Shown: positions 32,745 through 42,553, counted from the stretch's first letter. The stretch: DNA of 64,000 nt from Thermosediminibacterales bacterium (GCA_029982205.1 JARRCM010000001.1:37221-101220); one strand, 5' to 3'. Program-made: numbers and translations. The notes: generated by a model not told the origin, from the letters alone.

Positions 32745-33257
32745 TCAACTCTTTTTCCTGCGCCATTTTTCCAGCTTTTCTCTTATCTCATCCTTTAGGC
32801 GATAGCCTATATTTTCCAGCCTATGCTTTTCTGATTCAAGGTTGTATTTTTGAGCTACTTCTATAAGTTTTAAAAGCTCTTCTCTGAACTCACGGGCAGA
32901 TACTCTAACCCCTCCGGCTGCTAATACAACTTGCTGTTCTGTCCAATCAGACGTAACAACCCTTACCACGGCTTTGTTATTTATCATATGTACTAACCTT
33001 TCTATAAAATGGTCTGCGGTTTCTCCTTCCCTTGTAAACACAACCTCTATTTCCCCATATTGTTCAATATGTTGTTTTCCACCTTTTACCATATGGGCAT
33101 CGAATACCAAAATCAAATGTTCGCCTGTTAGGGCCTGATATTGTGCAAGCATATCAACAAGCTTTTCCCTAGCTGTTTCTAAATCGTGTTCTTTAAGCTC
33201 TTTAAGCTCAGGCCATGAGTTTATTACATTATAACCATCTATAATAAGGTATTCCAT
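32745..33257 (-). CDS. rae1: NYN-domain endoribonuclease (YacP/Rae1)
   Basis: 170 residues. PIN-like NYN fold: MEYLIIDGYNVINSWPELKE with a conserved Asp, a second acidic site LVFDAHMVKGGKQHIEQYGE, and VVTSDWTEQQVVLAAGGVRV. The Bacillus homologue Rae1 cuts mRNA in the ribosomal A site. It follows rlmB by 8 nt. Confidence 0.9.
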   Translation of the reverse strand: MEYLIIDGYNVINSWPELKELKEHDLETAREKLVDMLAQYQALTGEHLILVFDAHMVKGGKQHIEQYGEIEVVFTREGETADHFIERLVHMINNKAVVRVVTSDWTEQQVVLAAGGVRVSAREFREELLKLIEVAQKYNLESEKHRLENIGYRLKDEIREKLEKWRRKKS

Positions 33258-33265
33258 TTAAATTA

Positions 33266-34009
33266 CTAATCCTTTCCGCTATAATAGTTTTGCCTTATAG
33301 TTTCATAAATCATTATTGCTGCTGCTACAGCCGCATTAAGTGAACTTATTTTCCCTTTCACGGGCAGAGAAGCCAGATAATCGCATTTTTCTTTAACAAG
33401 CCTTGATAGGCCTTCCCCTTCGCTCCCAATCACTAAAGTCATCGGGCCTTTAAGGTTGACTCTGTAAACCGGCTCTCCCGACATATCAGCCCCCACAATC
33501 CAAAACCCTTCTTTTTTTAATATTTCTAAAGTTTGAACTATGTTTGATACTCTGGCAACGGGAAGGTATTCAACTGCGCCGGCAGATGTTTTGACCACTG
33601 TTGTTGTTATTCCTGCAGACCTCCGTTTTGGAATAATAACACCATGAGCACCTGCCACTTCAGCCGTTCTTATAATAGATCCAAGATTATGCGGGTCCTT
33701 TACTTTATCTAAAACGATCAAAAGAGGTGTCCTATTGCTTGAAAAAGCCCGGTTAAGGATGTCCTTTAATTCGATATAATTATAAGGGGGAACAAAAGCT
33801 ATTACCCCCTGATGGTTATGAGACTCTGATATAGAATCAAGTTTTTGATTGGCTACCTCAACTACAGGTATCCCTAAGTTTCTTGCCATATTTATTATTT
33901 TATTGATAGGCCCCTTTCTATTGCCTTTAGACACCAGTATTTTGTTTATTTGTTTTCCGCTGTTTAAAGCCTCTAATACCGGATTTCTTCCTTCAATTTT
34001 ATCAGCCAT
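33266..34009 (-). CDS. rlmB: 23S rRNA 2'-O-methyltransferase RlmB (TrmH family)
   Basis: 247 residues. N-terminal substrate-binding domain ([20 protein letters not shown]) and SpoU-type knotted methyltransferase domain: motif 1 [20 protein letters not shown], motif 2 [20 protein letters not shown], motif 3 [18 protein letters not shown]. Expected to modify Gm2251; family members overlap in sequence, so the exact target is inference. Overlaps thyX by 8 nt. Confidence 0.92.
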   Translation of the reverse strand: MADKIEGRNPVLEALNSGKQINKILVSKGNRKGPINKIINMARNLGIPVVEVANQKLDSISESHNHQGVIAFVPPYNYIELKDILNRAFSSNRTPLLIVLDKVKDPHNLGSIIRTAEVAGAHGVIIPKRRSAGITTTVVKTSAGAVEYLPVARVSNIVQTLEILKKEGFWIVGADMSGEPVYRVNLKGPMTLVIGSEGEGLSRLVKEKCDYLASLPVKGKISSLNAAVAAAIMIYETIRQNYYSGKD

Positions 34010-34676
34010 TTCTTCTCACCTTTAATCTACCACAGCTCATATTCCCCTCACGGCAAACTCCTTCGCTGACACATGGCGGGCCGGCTTTCTCAAAAAGAAT
34101 GGGAGCCACTTTTTTTACCTCTTTAAGCATTTTGTTTGCCAGTGCCCTGATCTCCCATTGTGCACGGTTACAACAGCGCAGTTTAAAAAAATTCAAAAGG
34201 GAACGCGCATTAAAACTGCAAATAATATTGGTTTCGCAAGCATTTGGTAAAACATACCTGGCATCTTCTTTATGAATACCTAGTTCAAGCAACTTATTAT
34301 AAGTTTGCTTTAGTTGTCTAATTTGATCTTCATAAATTTTTAATGCTTTATCGTTTGCACGTATGGCAGGAGGCACTATATAATTAAACTGTTCTTCTTT
34401 AATATAACGCTGAGATTTTTGAGAGTAACTTGCAATTCTGTGCCGTACAAGCTGATGACTTAAAACCCTGCTGCCTGAAATGCTAAAGGTAAAATAGGCA
34501 TGTTCAGTAGGTGATAAATGTCCCATGGAAATGATCTTTCTTAAGAATTTTTCAACTTCTTCTCTTGAAAAATCGTCGAGAATTTTTTCGGCACCTATTG
34601 GTGAATAGCACATCCTTGCGGCAGCAGCTACAACCCGCTCAGGATCCGGTGTATAGTTTAAAAGTTTAACATTCAA
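34002..34676 (-). CDS. thyX: Flavin-dependent thymidylate synthase ThyX
   Basis: Makes dTMP from dUMP using FAD and methylenetetrahydrofolate. Signature RHRxxSxxxxSxR is present ([13 protein letters not shown]). I take the TTG at 34676 ([20 protein letters not shown]) as start because AAGGGGG lies 7 nt upstream and the family starts there; the track ATG at 34733 overlaps cysS and has only weak GGTG. 224 residues. Overlaps rlmB at its 3' end. Confidence 0.93.
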   Translation of the reverse strand: MNVKLLNYTPDPERVVAAAARMCYSPIGAEKILDDFSREEVEKFLRKIISMGHLSPTEHAYFTFSISGSRVLSHQLVRHRIASYSQKSQRYIKEEQFNYIVPPAIRANDKALKIYEDQIRQLKQTYNKLLELGIHKEDARYVLPNACETNIICSFNARSLLNFFKLRCCNRAQWEIRALANKMLKEVKKVAPILFEKAGPPCVSEGVCREGNMSCGRLKVRRNG

Positions 34677-34717
34677 AGCTAGAGCCCCCTTAATTAATTT
34701 ATTAAATTCCAAAAAAT

Positions 34718-36115
34718 TTATACCATTTTCCATCGCACACCCGCTGGTGTGTCTTCAAGTATAATGCCTTTTTGTCTAAGTTCATCCCTTATCCTATCCG
34801 CTTCAACCCAGTTTTTTTGTTTTCGTGCTTCTTCCCTTAATCTTATCATTTTCTCAATTTCTTCATCCAAGTGGCCTTGTTCGTCTTTAGTCAACAGCCC
34901 TAACACCCCAGCCATTTCTTTTATCAAGTTATAAGCTTTATCAATAACCGTTTTAGATGATTCAATATTCAAACTGGAATTTACTTCTCGAGCTGTTTCA
35001 AAAATTACAGCTATTCCATCGGCAGTATTAAAATCATCATCCATTGCTTCAACATATTTAGCTTTAAAACCATCTAATTTTTTGTTAAATTCTTTTTCTT
35101 CAAAACTGAGAGGTTTTTCTTTAGCAGCCTCCTTTAAATGACTCAGGTTAATGAGGGTGTTATACAAGCGGTCTAATCCACGTTTTGATTGGTCTAACAA
35201 TTCTTCACTAAAGTTTATCGGATTCCGATAATGAGCTGAAAGCATAAAAAACCGGATAACCTCAGGGTCATATTTTCTCAGTGCCTCTCTAACAGTTAAA
35301 AAGTTGCCCAGAGATTTTGACATTTTTTCATTATCTATATTAAGATATCCCACATGCATCCAGTATTTAGCAAAAGGTTTTCCCGTTGCGGCTTCACTTT
35401 GAGCTATCTCGTTTTCATGGTGTGGAAAAATCAAGTCAGGTCCACCTGCATGAATGTCAATAGTCTCCCCCAAGTATTTGTTAGCCATTACAGAACATTC
35501 GATATGCCATCCGGGCCGACCTTTACCCCATGGACTGTCCCAGGAAGGTTCTCCAGGCTTTTCTTTTTTCCATAACGCAAAATCCATAGGATTTTTCTTC
35601 CTCTCATCTATTCCAATTCGTGCTCCGGCTTCAAGTTCATCAAGATTTTGATGTGATAACTTCCCGTATTCTTTAAACTTTCGTGTTTCAAAATACACAT
35701 CGCCATCAACCTCATAGGCATATCCTTTTTGCTTTAGAAGTTTTATCATTTCAATAATATCCTGTATGTTTTCCGTTGCTCGGGGATGATAATCAGCTCT
35801 TTTTATTCCCAGAGCATCGGCATCTTTAAAGTATTCTTGAATAAATCGTTCAGACAACTGTTTTACGCTGATTCCCTCTTCGTTTGCCCTTTTTATCATT
35901 TTATCATCTATATCGGTAAAATTTTGTACGAAAGTGACTTTATAGCCACGGTATTCGAGATATCTTCTAAAAGCATCAAATGTAAGGAAAACCCTCGCGT
36001 TACCGATATGAAAATAATTATAGACGGTGGGACCGCATACATAAATTTTAACCTCTTTATCCTTTAGAGGTATAAACTCCTCTTTGCTTCTGCTTAACGT
36101 ATTATAAATCTTCAA
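34718..36115 (-). CDS. cysS: Cysteinyl-tRNA synthetase
   Basis: 465 residues, class I. HIGH-type motif FHIGNARVF following the zinc cysteine of CGPTVYNY; further zinc ligands in HIECSVMA and [17 protein letters not shown] loop [13 protein letters not shown]. The start overlaps the 3' end of cysE by 14 nt. The pair is controlled by the upstream T-box. Confidence 0.98.
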   Translation of the reverse strand: MKIYNTLSRSKEEFIPLKDKEVKIYVCGPTVYNYFHIGNARVFLTFDAFRRYLEYRGYKVTFVQNFTDIDDKMIKRANEEGISVKQLSERFIQEYFKDADALGIKRADYHPRATENIQDIIEMIKLLKQKGYAYEVDGDVYFETRKFKEYGKLSHQNLDELEAGARIGIDERKKNPMDFALWKKEKPGEPSWDSPWGKGRPGWHIECSVMANKYLGETIDIHAGGPDLIFPHHENEIAQSEAATGKPFAKYWMHVGYLNIDNEKMSKSLGNFLTVREALRKYDPEVIRFFMLSAHYRNPINFSEELLDQSKRGLDRLYNTLINLSHLKEAAKEKPLSFEEKEFNKKLDGFKAKYVEAMDDDFNTADGIAVIFETAREVNSSLNIESSKTVIDKAYNLIKEMAGVLGLLTKDEQGHLDEEIEKMIRLREEARKQKNWVEADRIRDELRQKGIILEDTPAGVRWKMV

Positions 36116-36767
36116 CGGTTTTACCTCCTTCCAGTTTTTCCAAACGGTTCTCCAAAGACTTTATTTTCCGCTGGAGACATCCCAGGATTTCAGATACCGG
36201 GTCAGGCAGTTCATTATGTTTTAAGTCTATTTCTGTAAAATCTACAGAGGCATAATTTCTAACAACTATACGGCCAGGAACTCCTACTACTGTAGAATTA
36301 GGCGGCACCTCTTTTAATACCACCGCTCCAGCCCCTATTTTCGTATTATCACCCACTTTAAAAGGACCCAGTATTTTAGCGCCTGCACCTATAACAACAT
36401 TATTTCCTATAGTGGGATGACGTTTTCCTTTTTCTTTTCCGGTCCCTCCGAGTGTTACGCCCTGGTAAAGAGTTACATTTTCACCTATTTCCGCTGTTTC
36501 ACCAATCACTATACCCATGCCATGGTCTATAAAAAAACCTTTTCCTATTTTTGCACCGGGATGAATCTCTATCCCTGTCAAGAAACGATTCAGATGTGAT
36601 ATAAGCCTTGGCAACAACACCAGACCTTTCTTATAAAAATAATGGGCTATACGGTGTAACAATAATGCATGAAAGCCGGGATAGCACAGTATTACTTCCA
36701 ACACACTTTTTGCAGCTGGGTCACGTTCAAATATTACTTCAATATCTCTTTTTATTGTTTCAAGCAT
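36102..36767 (-). CDS. cysE: Serine O-acetyltransferase
   Basis: 221 residues from [20 protein letters not shown]. Acetylates serine, the first step of cysteine synthesis. Left-handed beta-helix hexapeptide repeats: [40 protein letters not shown], then [20 protein letters not shown]. The GGGAGGGAGG before the ATG supports this start. T-box leader upstream. Confidence 0.96.
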   Translation of the reverse strand: MLETIKRDIEVIFERDPAAKSVLEVILCYPGFHALLLHRIAHYFYKKGLVLLPRLISHLNRFLTGIEIHPGAKIGKGFFIDHGMGIVIGETAEIGENVTLYQGVTLGGTGKEKGKRHPTIGNNVVIGAGAKILGPFKVGDNTKIGAGAVVLKEVPPNSTVVGVPGRIVVRNYASVDFTEIDLKHNELPDPVSEILGCLQRKIKSLENRLEKLEGGKTVEDL

Positions 36768-36788
36768 TTTCCTCCCTCCCAAAGCAAA

Positions 36789-37046
36789 AAGCTTTTCATC
36801 TCTTCAGAGACGAAAAGCTTCGCGGTCCCACTCTGATTAGGAATAAAATCCCTCTCTCGTTTTTATAACGGTAACCCGTCGATGGCTACTTGCTGTTCAC
36901 CACCGAAGCTCCAAGGCGCAATTTCAGCTTTACCCTTCCCTGAAACCGCTCTCAACCGGTGACGGTTTCTCTCTGTAGGGGTCTGTAAAACCTACTTATC
37001 CTCTTCACCGCTTTTAAAACATTATATTAATTATACTGTAAATTTG
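36789..37046 (-). promoter_or_regulatory. T-box riboswitch, probably cysteine-specific
   Basis: Minus strand. The T-box sequence AGAGTGGGACCGCG (36821-36834) is followed by a terminator hairpin (36789-36820: AAGCTTTTCGTCTCT, loop, AGATGAAAAGCTT, TTTTTGC). Stem I begins near GCGGTGAAGAGGATAAGTAGG. A TGC (36918-36920) in the expected specifier strand fits tRNA-Cys, which agrees with the downstream cysE-cysS. Uncharged tRNA-Cys would favour antitermination. The specifier assignment is inference; the T-box itself is clear. Confidence 0.93.
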
Positions 37047-37052
37047 TAACAT

Positions 37053-37081
37053 ATTATACTATTAATATTTTGTAAAGTCAA
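37053..37081 (-). promoter_or_regulatory. Promoter of the T-box cysE operon
   Basis: Minus strand TTGACT, 17-nt spacer, TATAAT, placed so that transcription starts just ahead of the T-box stem I. Confidence 0.85.
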
Positions 37082-37090
37082 GCAGCCTGC

Positions 37091-37276
37091 TTATCTATCT
37101 GTATAGAGTTTGCCTGCTGCTGCAATATTTTCTTTCTTCATTTCTCTTATTATGATTCTAACTGCTTCTTTAGGACAATCTACAGAATTACATATTGCTT
37201 CAGTTACACTGCTAACCAACTTACGCTTTTGCTCAATAGTTCTTCCTTCAATCATTTCAATTTGAACAATAGGCAA
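37091..37276 (-). CDS. 4-oxalocrotonate tautomerase family protein
   Basis: 61 residues. The initiator methionine is followed by Pro (MPIVQIEMIEGRTIEQKRKL), the catalytic base of the tautomerase superfamily. The usual Arg positions appear in AVRIIIREMKKENIAAAGKL. Length fits the 4-OT hexamer subunits. The physiological substrate cannot be told; no catabolic genes are nearby. GGAGGG precedes the ATG. Confidence 0.9.
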   Translation of the reverse strand: MPIVQIEMIEGRTIEQKRKLVSSVTEAICNSVDCPKEAVRIIIREMKKENIAAAGKLYTDR

Positions 37277-37406
37277 AATAAACCCTCCTCAAAAAATTAG
37301 TGTGTTTTGATGTTATATATTCTATGACATCTGCGAATTTCCTTTTTTTTAACACCTTAATATTGTACTTTTACAACATAAATGTTAAATCATAAAACAA
37401 ATCTGC

Positions 37407-38147
37407 TTAATAAGCATATAGTTTTCCATAAGGCCTTTTGTTATAAGCATAAAGTTTCGTAAAAGTTTTTGACACAACTTTTTTAAAGTCTAGCCCCATA
37501 ACATTGCAATAATCTGAAAGATGTTTTTTCAAAACTTTCATATCACTTTCGCTAAGAGTGTCCGATTTTACCTCTTTGCCTAGTTTATACGGTGCTACAT
37601 TACCTCTAATATACATCACTCCGCCGTGCATACCTGTTCCGCAATAGCTGCCCACCAGTTCTTCATCAGCAGCCACATCAAGGCCAAGAACTATAATGAT
37701 CCCTCCTGCCATGTACTCGCCCAAAAAATCTCCTGCCCTGCCACCTATTATTATAACTGGTATTTTGTCCTGATACTGTTTCAAATGGATACCAACACGA
37801 TAGCCTGCATAAGATTTTATATATATTTTGCCTCCTCGCATGGAATACCCCACAGTATCACCTGCATGGCCGTGAATAATCAAATTGCCGTCATTCATTG
37901 TGTTTCCTACAGCATCCTGGGCATTGCCTTTTACAGTTATATTAACTCCATCCGAAAAAGCAGCAAGGTCATTTCCCGGAGTCCCTTCAATAACTATGTT
38001 CGGCTTGCCATGAATTCCACTTCCAATATATCTCTGCCCGCTTACCCTTTTCAACCGGAATTCTTGTATGCCTTTTTCGTAATATTTTTTTATCATGTTG
38101 TTTAAATCTTTATAGTAGAGGCCATAAGCATCTATTGTTTTTATCAT
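37407..38147 (-). CDS. Glutamate synthase GXGXG-domain protein
   Basis: 246 residues. Right-handed beta-helix GXGXG domain, the C-terminal module of the GltB large subunit, here a separate protein: VIEGTPGNDLAAFSDGVNIT, GNTMNDGNLIIHGHAGDTVG, IIGGRAGDFLGEYMAGGIII. It is the third gene of a three-gene split synthase (GATase, FMN/Fe-S, GXGXG). It ends in a near repeat (KLYAYNKRPYGKLYAY). The 130-nt gap below it holds no clear terminator. Confidence 0.9.
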   Translation of the reverse strand: MIKTIDAYGLYYKDLNNMIKKYYEKGIQEFRLKRVSGQRYIGSGIHGKPNIVIEGTPGNDLAAFSDGVNITVKGNAQDAVGNTMNDGNLIIHGHAGDTVGYSMRGGKIYIKSYAGYRVGIHLKQYQDKIPVIIIGGRAGDFLGEYMAGGIIIVLGLDVAADEELVGSYCGTGMHGGVMYIRGNVAPYKLGKEVKSDTLSESDMKVLKKHLSDYCNVMGLDFKKVVSKTFTKLYAYNKRPYGKLYAY

Positions 38148-38168
38148 TTTTTCACTCCTTCGCTACAG

Positions 38169-39674
38169 CTATTCACCTGCATGGGATATTCCCAGAATTT
38201 TTAATTCAACCTCACTAAGACCAATACCCCGAAGCATCAGCCGATTGCCTTTCAGACTTTCTATGGCATTTATTCCCATTCCTCCGAGCATCTCTTTTAT
38301 TTCAATAGACCATGCCCTAAGCAGGTTTATAAGCCTACGTGCAGCTTCATCCGGATCTAACCGTTTGACAAGCTCAGGATTTTGTGTTGTTATTCCCCAG
38401 TTGCATTTTCCGGTATAACATTTCTGGCACATATGGCAACCCATAGCGACCAAAGCTGCTGTGGCAATAGATACAGCATCAGCACCAAGTGCTATTGCTT
38501 TTATCACATCACTGCTGTTCCTAATTCCACCTGAAGCCACAATTGATACCTGATTTCTTATCCCCTCATCTTTTAACCTGTCATCAACTGCCGCAATAGC
38601 CAGCTCTATAGGTATCCCAACATTGTCACGTATCCGTGTAGGTGCTGCACCTGTACCAGCACGGAATCCATCTATAACGATAATATCAGCTCCTGCACGA
38701 GCTATTCCTGAAGCAATTGCTGCCACATTGTGTACTGCAGCTATTTTCACAAGAACGGGTTTTTTATAGTCTGTTGTTTCTTTTATTGCATATATTAACT
38801 GGCGCAAGTCTTCTATCGAATATATATCATGATGGGGAGCCGGCGAAATCGCATCTGACCCGATGGGAATCATTCTTGTTTTCGAAACTTCCTCACCAAC
38901 TTTTTCCCCGGGAAGATGACCTCCAATTCCCGGTTTGGCCCCTTGACCTATTTTGATTTCCACTGCTGCAGAATGATCAAGATATTCTTGATTCACACCA
39001 AATCGCCCTGATGCCACCTGGACTATCGTGTTATCGGCAAAATCATAAAAGTCCCTGTGCAGCCCACCCTCGCCTGTGTTAAAATAAGTTCCTGCCTCCT
39101 TTGCTGCTGTTGCCAGTGCTTTAAAAGCATTATAGCTTATTGACCCAAAAGACATCCCGCCAAACATCACAGGAATCTCCAATTCTAGCTGTGGTGGCAT
39201 ATGACTGATTAGGTTTCCTTTATTATCGACCTCTAATCTGCTGGGCTTTTTACCTAAAAATGTTTTCAGCTCCATTGGTTCCCTTAATGGGTCTATAGAA
39301 GGGTTTGTAACCTGACTGGCATTCAAAACCATTTTATCCCAGTATATGGGGAATTTTTTGTCGTTTCCCATTCCAGTAAGGAGAACTCCCCCGGTTTCAG
39401 CCTGTTTATATATATCCTTTATGGACGTATCATTCCAGTAGTCATGCTGCCGAAATTCCAAAGGATGTTTCTTAACAATAAGGGCATTTTTCGGGCACTT
39501 TACTACACAGTACTGACAGTTTACACATTTTTTATCATCAGAAACCACGCGTTGTTGTTTTTCGCCATAATAATGTGCCTGAAATGAACAAAGTTTTATA
39601 CAAAGGCCGCAGTTGTTACACCGTTCTCGATCGCGTAAGACGATAAACTCTGGTGTTAAAAAACTCAAACTCAT
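38169..39674 (-). CDS. Glutamate synthase FMN/Fe-S central domain protein
   Basis: 501 residues. N-terminal ferredoxin domain with two 4Fe-4S motifs (CNNCGLCIKLCSFQAH, CVNCQYCVVKCPKNAL), then the TIM-barrel FMN domain (FGGMSFGSISYNAFKALATA, GIGGHLPGEKVG, ADIIVIDGFRAGTGAAPTRI), and a C-terminal Fe-S site (CHMCQKCYTGKC). It converts 2-oxoglutarate plus ammonia to glutamate in the archaeal-type split enzyme. No NADPH-binding small subunit is nearby, so ferredoxin may be the donor. Its start overlaps the GATase stop by 4 nt. Confidence 0.92.
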   Translation of the reverse strand: MSLSFLTPEFIVLRDRERCNNCGLCIKLCSFQAHYYGEKQQRVVSDDKKCVNCQYCVVKCPKNALIVKKHPLEFRQHDYWNDTSIKDIYKQAETGGVLLTGMGNDKKFPIYWDKMVLNASQVTNPSIDPLREPMELKTFLGKKPSRLEVDNKGNLISHMPPQLELEIPVMFGGMSFGSISYNAFKALATAAKEAGTYFNTGEGGLHRDFYDFADNTIVQVASGRFGVNQEYLDHSAAVEIKIGQGAKPGIGGHLPGEKVGEEVSKTRMIPIGSDAISPAPHHDIYSIEDLRQLIYAIKETTDYKKPVLVKIAAVHNVAAIASGIARAGADIIVIDGFRAGTGAAPTRIRDNVGIPIELAIAAVDDRLKDEGIRNQVSIVASGGIRNSSDVIKAIALGADAVSIATAALVAMGCHMCQKCYTGKCNWGITTQNPELVKRLDPDEAARRLINLLRAWSIEIKEMLGGMGINAIESLKGNRLMLRGIGLSEVELKILGISHAGE

Positions 39675-40804
39675 GCAGTAACCTCCCTGATATATTTATG
39701 TTCAATATATGTGGATACTGTTTTATCAAGTAGCTCTATCACAGGCTCTCCTCCTCTAGGGTGCCATACCTTTTGAGGATTTTCACAAACCGCTCTTATG
39801 GCTGATTCCTCACTTGCAATAAACATCATATCTCCTTTTTTTGCAACAACTAACGGCCTTAACTTAATTCGATCATTCAGTGCAATTAAACCTGTATCTG
39901 TAGAAATTATGACTGAGAAAGGCCCGTTCATCAAACCTAATCCATATACTGCTCTCAGTGATTTATAGAGCCTCTTCTGTTCTCTAGGCATCCGGTTTAT
40001 CTCATCCCACATCGGCGGCGCAAGAATTTTACATACAATATCAACAGGTAGTTTATGTTTCCTGTAATACAAGTCAAATAAATATGCCACAACTTCTGTG
40101 TCGGTTTGAAGACTGCATTTATAGCCGTTTTGTCTTAAATATTCACGATTGCTGCCATATGACGAAAGTTCACCATTATGGACCACCGAATAACCCAATA
40201 AGTTAAAAGGATGTGCACCACCCCACCAACCGGGTGTATTCGTAGGAAAACGCCCATGGGCAGTCCAGATATAACCGTACATGTTTTCAAGTTTATAAAA
40301 CTCTCCAACATCTTCGGGATATCCTACCGCTTTAAACACTCCCATGTTTTTACCGCTTGATACAACAAACGCCCCATCAATTCCATTGTTTACTTTAAAA
40401 ACAAACTTTACTGTAAAATCATCCTCGTTAAGCTCGCTTTTATAAAGCTCATCGATTTTAGGTTTGGCAAAATACCTCATAATTATAGGTGAATCTTTAA
40501 TTGAAGAAACCTTTCGTGTTGGGATAGCTTCTGCAAGCTCAATATCATAATATTTTTTCAAAAACTCTTCAGTCTCCCTCTGGGCAACCTTGCTATCATA
40601 AAACAGATGAAACGCAAAACTGTCTTTATGGTCAGGATATATTCCATATGCGGCAAATCCTCCGCCTAGACCGTTTGACCGCTCATGCATTACTGAAATT
40701 GAATCTATAATCATTTCCCCTGAAAACCGTTTTCCTTTTTTGTTCATTATTCCGCTGATTGCACAACCTGCTGGTATTCTTATCTGCCCCTCTTTTTTTA
40801 ACAT
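39671..40804 (-). CDS. Glutamate synthase glutaminase (class II GATase) protein
   Basis: 377 residues. Class II glutamine amidotransferase domain; the probable catalytic Cys is not residue 2 but Cys14 (RIPAGCAISGIMNKKGKRFS), so a short propeptide may be removed. Other motifs: HERSNGLGGGFAAYGIYPDH, HGRFPTNTPGWWGGAHPFNL, VVHNGELSSYGSNREYL. First gene of the split glutamate synthase operon; a consensus promoter lies upstream. Confidence 0.9.
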   Translation of the reverse strand: MLKKEGQIRIPAGCAISGIMNKKGKRFSGEMIIDSISVMHERSNGLGGGFAAYGIYPDHKDSFAFHLFYDSKVAQRETEEFLKKYYDIELAEAIPTRKVSSIKDSPIIMRYFAKPKIDELYKSELNEDDFTVKFVFKVNNGIDGAFVVSSGKNMGVFKAVGYPEDVGEFYKLENMYGYIWTAHGRFPTNTPGWWGGAHPFNLLGYSVVHNGELSSYGSNREYLRQNGYKCSLQTDTEVVAYLFDLYYRKHKLPVDIVCKILAPPMWDEINRMPREQKRLYKSLRAVYGLGLMNGPFSVIISTDTGLIALNDRIKLRPLVVAKKGDMMFIASEESAIRAVCENPQKVWHPRGGEPVIELLDKTVSTYIEHKYIREVTA

Positions 40805-40869
40805 GGTTAAGCCCCCTTATTTAAAATTTTGGTTTCTATTGCATGTATGTATTTTTGTGTGTTTGTATT

Positions 40870-40881
40870 ATTGTATACAAT
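40870..40881. promoter_or_regulatory. Palindromic operator candidate before the glutamate synthase operon
   Basis: ATTGTATACAAT is a perfect 12-bp palindrome located just after the predicted transcription start. TTGTATACAA cores are seen at operators of GntR-type repressors; the regulator here is unknown. Confidence 0.5.
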
Positions 40882-40893
40882 TGTTTTTAACAA

Positions 40894-40922
40894 ATTATAC
40901 TCCTATATTATTTTTTTGTCAA
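40894..40922 (-). promoter_or_regulatory. Promoter of the split glutamate synthase operon
   Basis: Minus strand TTGACA, 17-nt spacer, TATAAT: perfect consensus at both boxes. Leader of about 80 nt. Confidence 0.85.
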
Positions 40923-40977
40923 ATAAATATCTTACTCTATCATATGAATTTTTTTATATATAACATCATAAAAAAAT

Positions 40978-40995
40978 CCTGCTTTTTCAAGCAGG
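40978..40995 (-). terminator. Terminator after gltX
   Basis: Minus strand CCTGCTT-GAAA-AAGCAGG followed by ATTTTTTTATG. The 7-bp stem with GNRA loop overlaps the gltX stop codon. Confidence 0.85.
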
Positions 40996-42447
40996 TAAAA
41001 AATGTTCTCTTACGTATTTTATCCGATTAAGGATTTTTTGTTTGCCAAGAATGCTTATTATAGATACCAATTCCGGGCCATGAACTTGACCAGTAAGTGC
41101 TATCCTTATAGGCATGAACAGGTTCTTCCCTTTGATGCCTGTAGCTTTTTGAATTGATTTAAATACTTTTTTAGCAAAATCATCATCGACTATCTCTGCT
41201 TCCATTACCTGTTTTTCAAACTCATCCAGAAGATTTGGAACATGTCCCAATTTCAGAATTTGTTTAGCCTGTTCATCTTCCAGTTTTATTTCATCATCAA
41301 AAAACATACGGCTTTTCTCCACTATATCTGATACAACAGTAAGGTTTTCCTGAAGTGTTTCAACTATTTTGCAGACCCAATCTTTTTTAGATTCTATCTC
41401 TTCTTCTTTTAGAAAACCCGCTTTAATCAGATAAGGAATAGCAAGCCTGGTTATCCTGTCCACAGAACTGGATTTTATATAATGTGCATTCATCCAGTTA
41501 AGCTTATCTTTATCAAAAACCGCCGGATTTTTAGCAACTCTATCAAATGAAAACTGCTGAATAAGTTCGTCCATACTAAAAATTTCTCTTTCCCCTTCAG
41601 GAGACCATCCCAAAAGCGCCAAAAAATTAACTATTGCTTCAGGGAGGTATCCTTCATCTCTGTATTGCTCTACCCATGTTGAGCCATGACGCTTGCTCAT
41701 TTTCGTTCTATCCTTACCAAGAATTAACGAAACATGTGCAAATTTCGGCAAAGGAAAGCCTAATGCGTTATATATCAGAATCTGTCGGGGTGTATTAGAA
41801 AGATGTTCTTCCCCTCTAATAACATGTGTTATCTTCATTAAATAATCATCAATAACTACTGCAAAGTTATATACAGGAATTCCGTCAGATTTAACTATAA
41901 TAAAATCTCCGATTCCATTGCTGTCAAACTCTACTTTGCCCCGTACCATATCTTCAACTACAACCGTTTTATTTTGTGGGACCTTAAACCTGATGGTGGG
42001 TTTTCTTCCTTCTTCCTCAAACCGTTTCTTTTCTTCTTCACTAAGGTTCCTGCATCTCCCTGAATAACGAGGCATTTTGCCTTCTTCCAGCAATCTTTTT
42101 CTTTCTGATTCTAGTTCTTCTGATGTACAGTAACAATAATAGGCTTTTCCCTCATTGACCAACCTGTCTATATATTTTTTGTATATCCCAATCCTTTCAG
42201 TGGACCTATATGGGCCATATTCGCCTCCTTTATCTATGCCTTCGTCCCACTCTATACCCAACCATTTCAAGTCACGAATTATAACCTGTTCTGATTCAAG
42301 AGTTGAACGTTGAAGGTCTGTATCCTCTATTCTCACAATAAACTTTCCTTTATTTTGTCTTGCAAAAAGAAAATTAAACAGGGCAGTCCTGGCTCCTCCA
42401 ATATGTAAATAACCGGTAGGACTAGGAGCAAATCTAACTCTTAGCAC
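40987..42447 (-). CDS. gltX: Glutamyl-tRNA synthetase
   Basis: 486 residues, class I, GTG start 8 nt after GGAGG. HIGH-type motif RFAPSPTGYLHIGGARTALF, catalytic loop KMSKRHGSTWVEQYRD, and a zinc-like motif CYCTSEELESERK. Bacteria without GlnRS use a non-discriminating form with GatCAB; discrimination cannot be judged here. Between ispF/rlpA and cysE/cysS, the conserved Firmicutes location. Confidence 0.97.
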   Translation of the reverse strand: MLRVRFAPSPTGYLHIGGARTALFNFLFARQNKGKFIVRIEDTDLQRSTLESEQVIIRDLKWLGIEWDEGIDKGGEYGPYRSTERIGIYKKYIDRLVNEGKAYYCYCTSEELESERKRLLEEGKMPRYSGRCRNLSEEEKKRFEEEGRKPTIRFKVPQNKTVVVEDMVRGKVEFDSNGIGDFIIVKSDGIPVYNFAVVIDDYLMKITHVIRGEEHLSNTPRQILIYNALGFPLPKFAHVSLILGKDRTKMSKRHGSTWVEQYRDEGYLPEAIVNFLALLGWSPEGEREIFSMDELIQQFSFDRVAKNPAVFDKDKLNWMNAHYIKSSSVDRITRLAIPYLIKAGFLKEEEIESKKDWVCKIVETLQENLTVVSDIVEKSRMFFDDEIKLEDEQAKQILKLGHVPNLLDEFEKQVMEAEIVDDDFAKKVFKSIQKATGIKGKNLFMPIRIALTGQVHGPELVSIISILGKQKILNRIKYVREHFLPA

Positions 42448-42490
42448 TAATCTTACCTCCTTTTAAACTTTGTCAACATTTGTCATAGTA

Positions 42491-42520
42491 ATTATAGCAC
42501 TTTCTGTTGTTAAATAGCAA
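42491..42520 (-). promoter_or_regulatory. gltX promoter
   Basis: Minus strand TTGCTA, 18-nt spacer, TATAAT, about 45 nt before the gltX start. Confidence 0.55.
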
Positions 42521-42553
42521 ATTCTCATTAAAAGCATTGTGAAGCTTACGTTT

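Noticed and set aside
36608-36868. 86-aa plus-strand ORF over cysE and the T-box
   Set aside because: Covers a clear RNA leader and a conserved gene on the other strand.
37277-37406. Possible promoter for the tautomerase gene (TTAACA-17-CAATAT)
   Set aside because: Both hexamers are weak; sequence otherwise AT-rich without structure.
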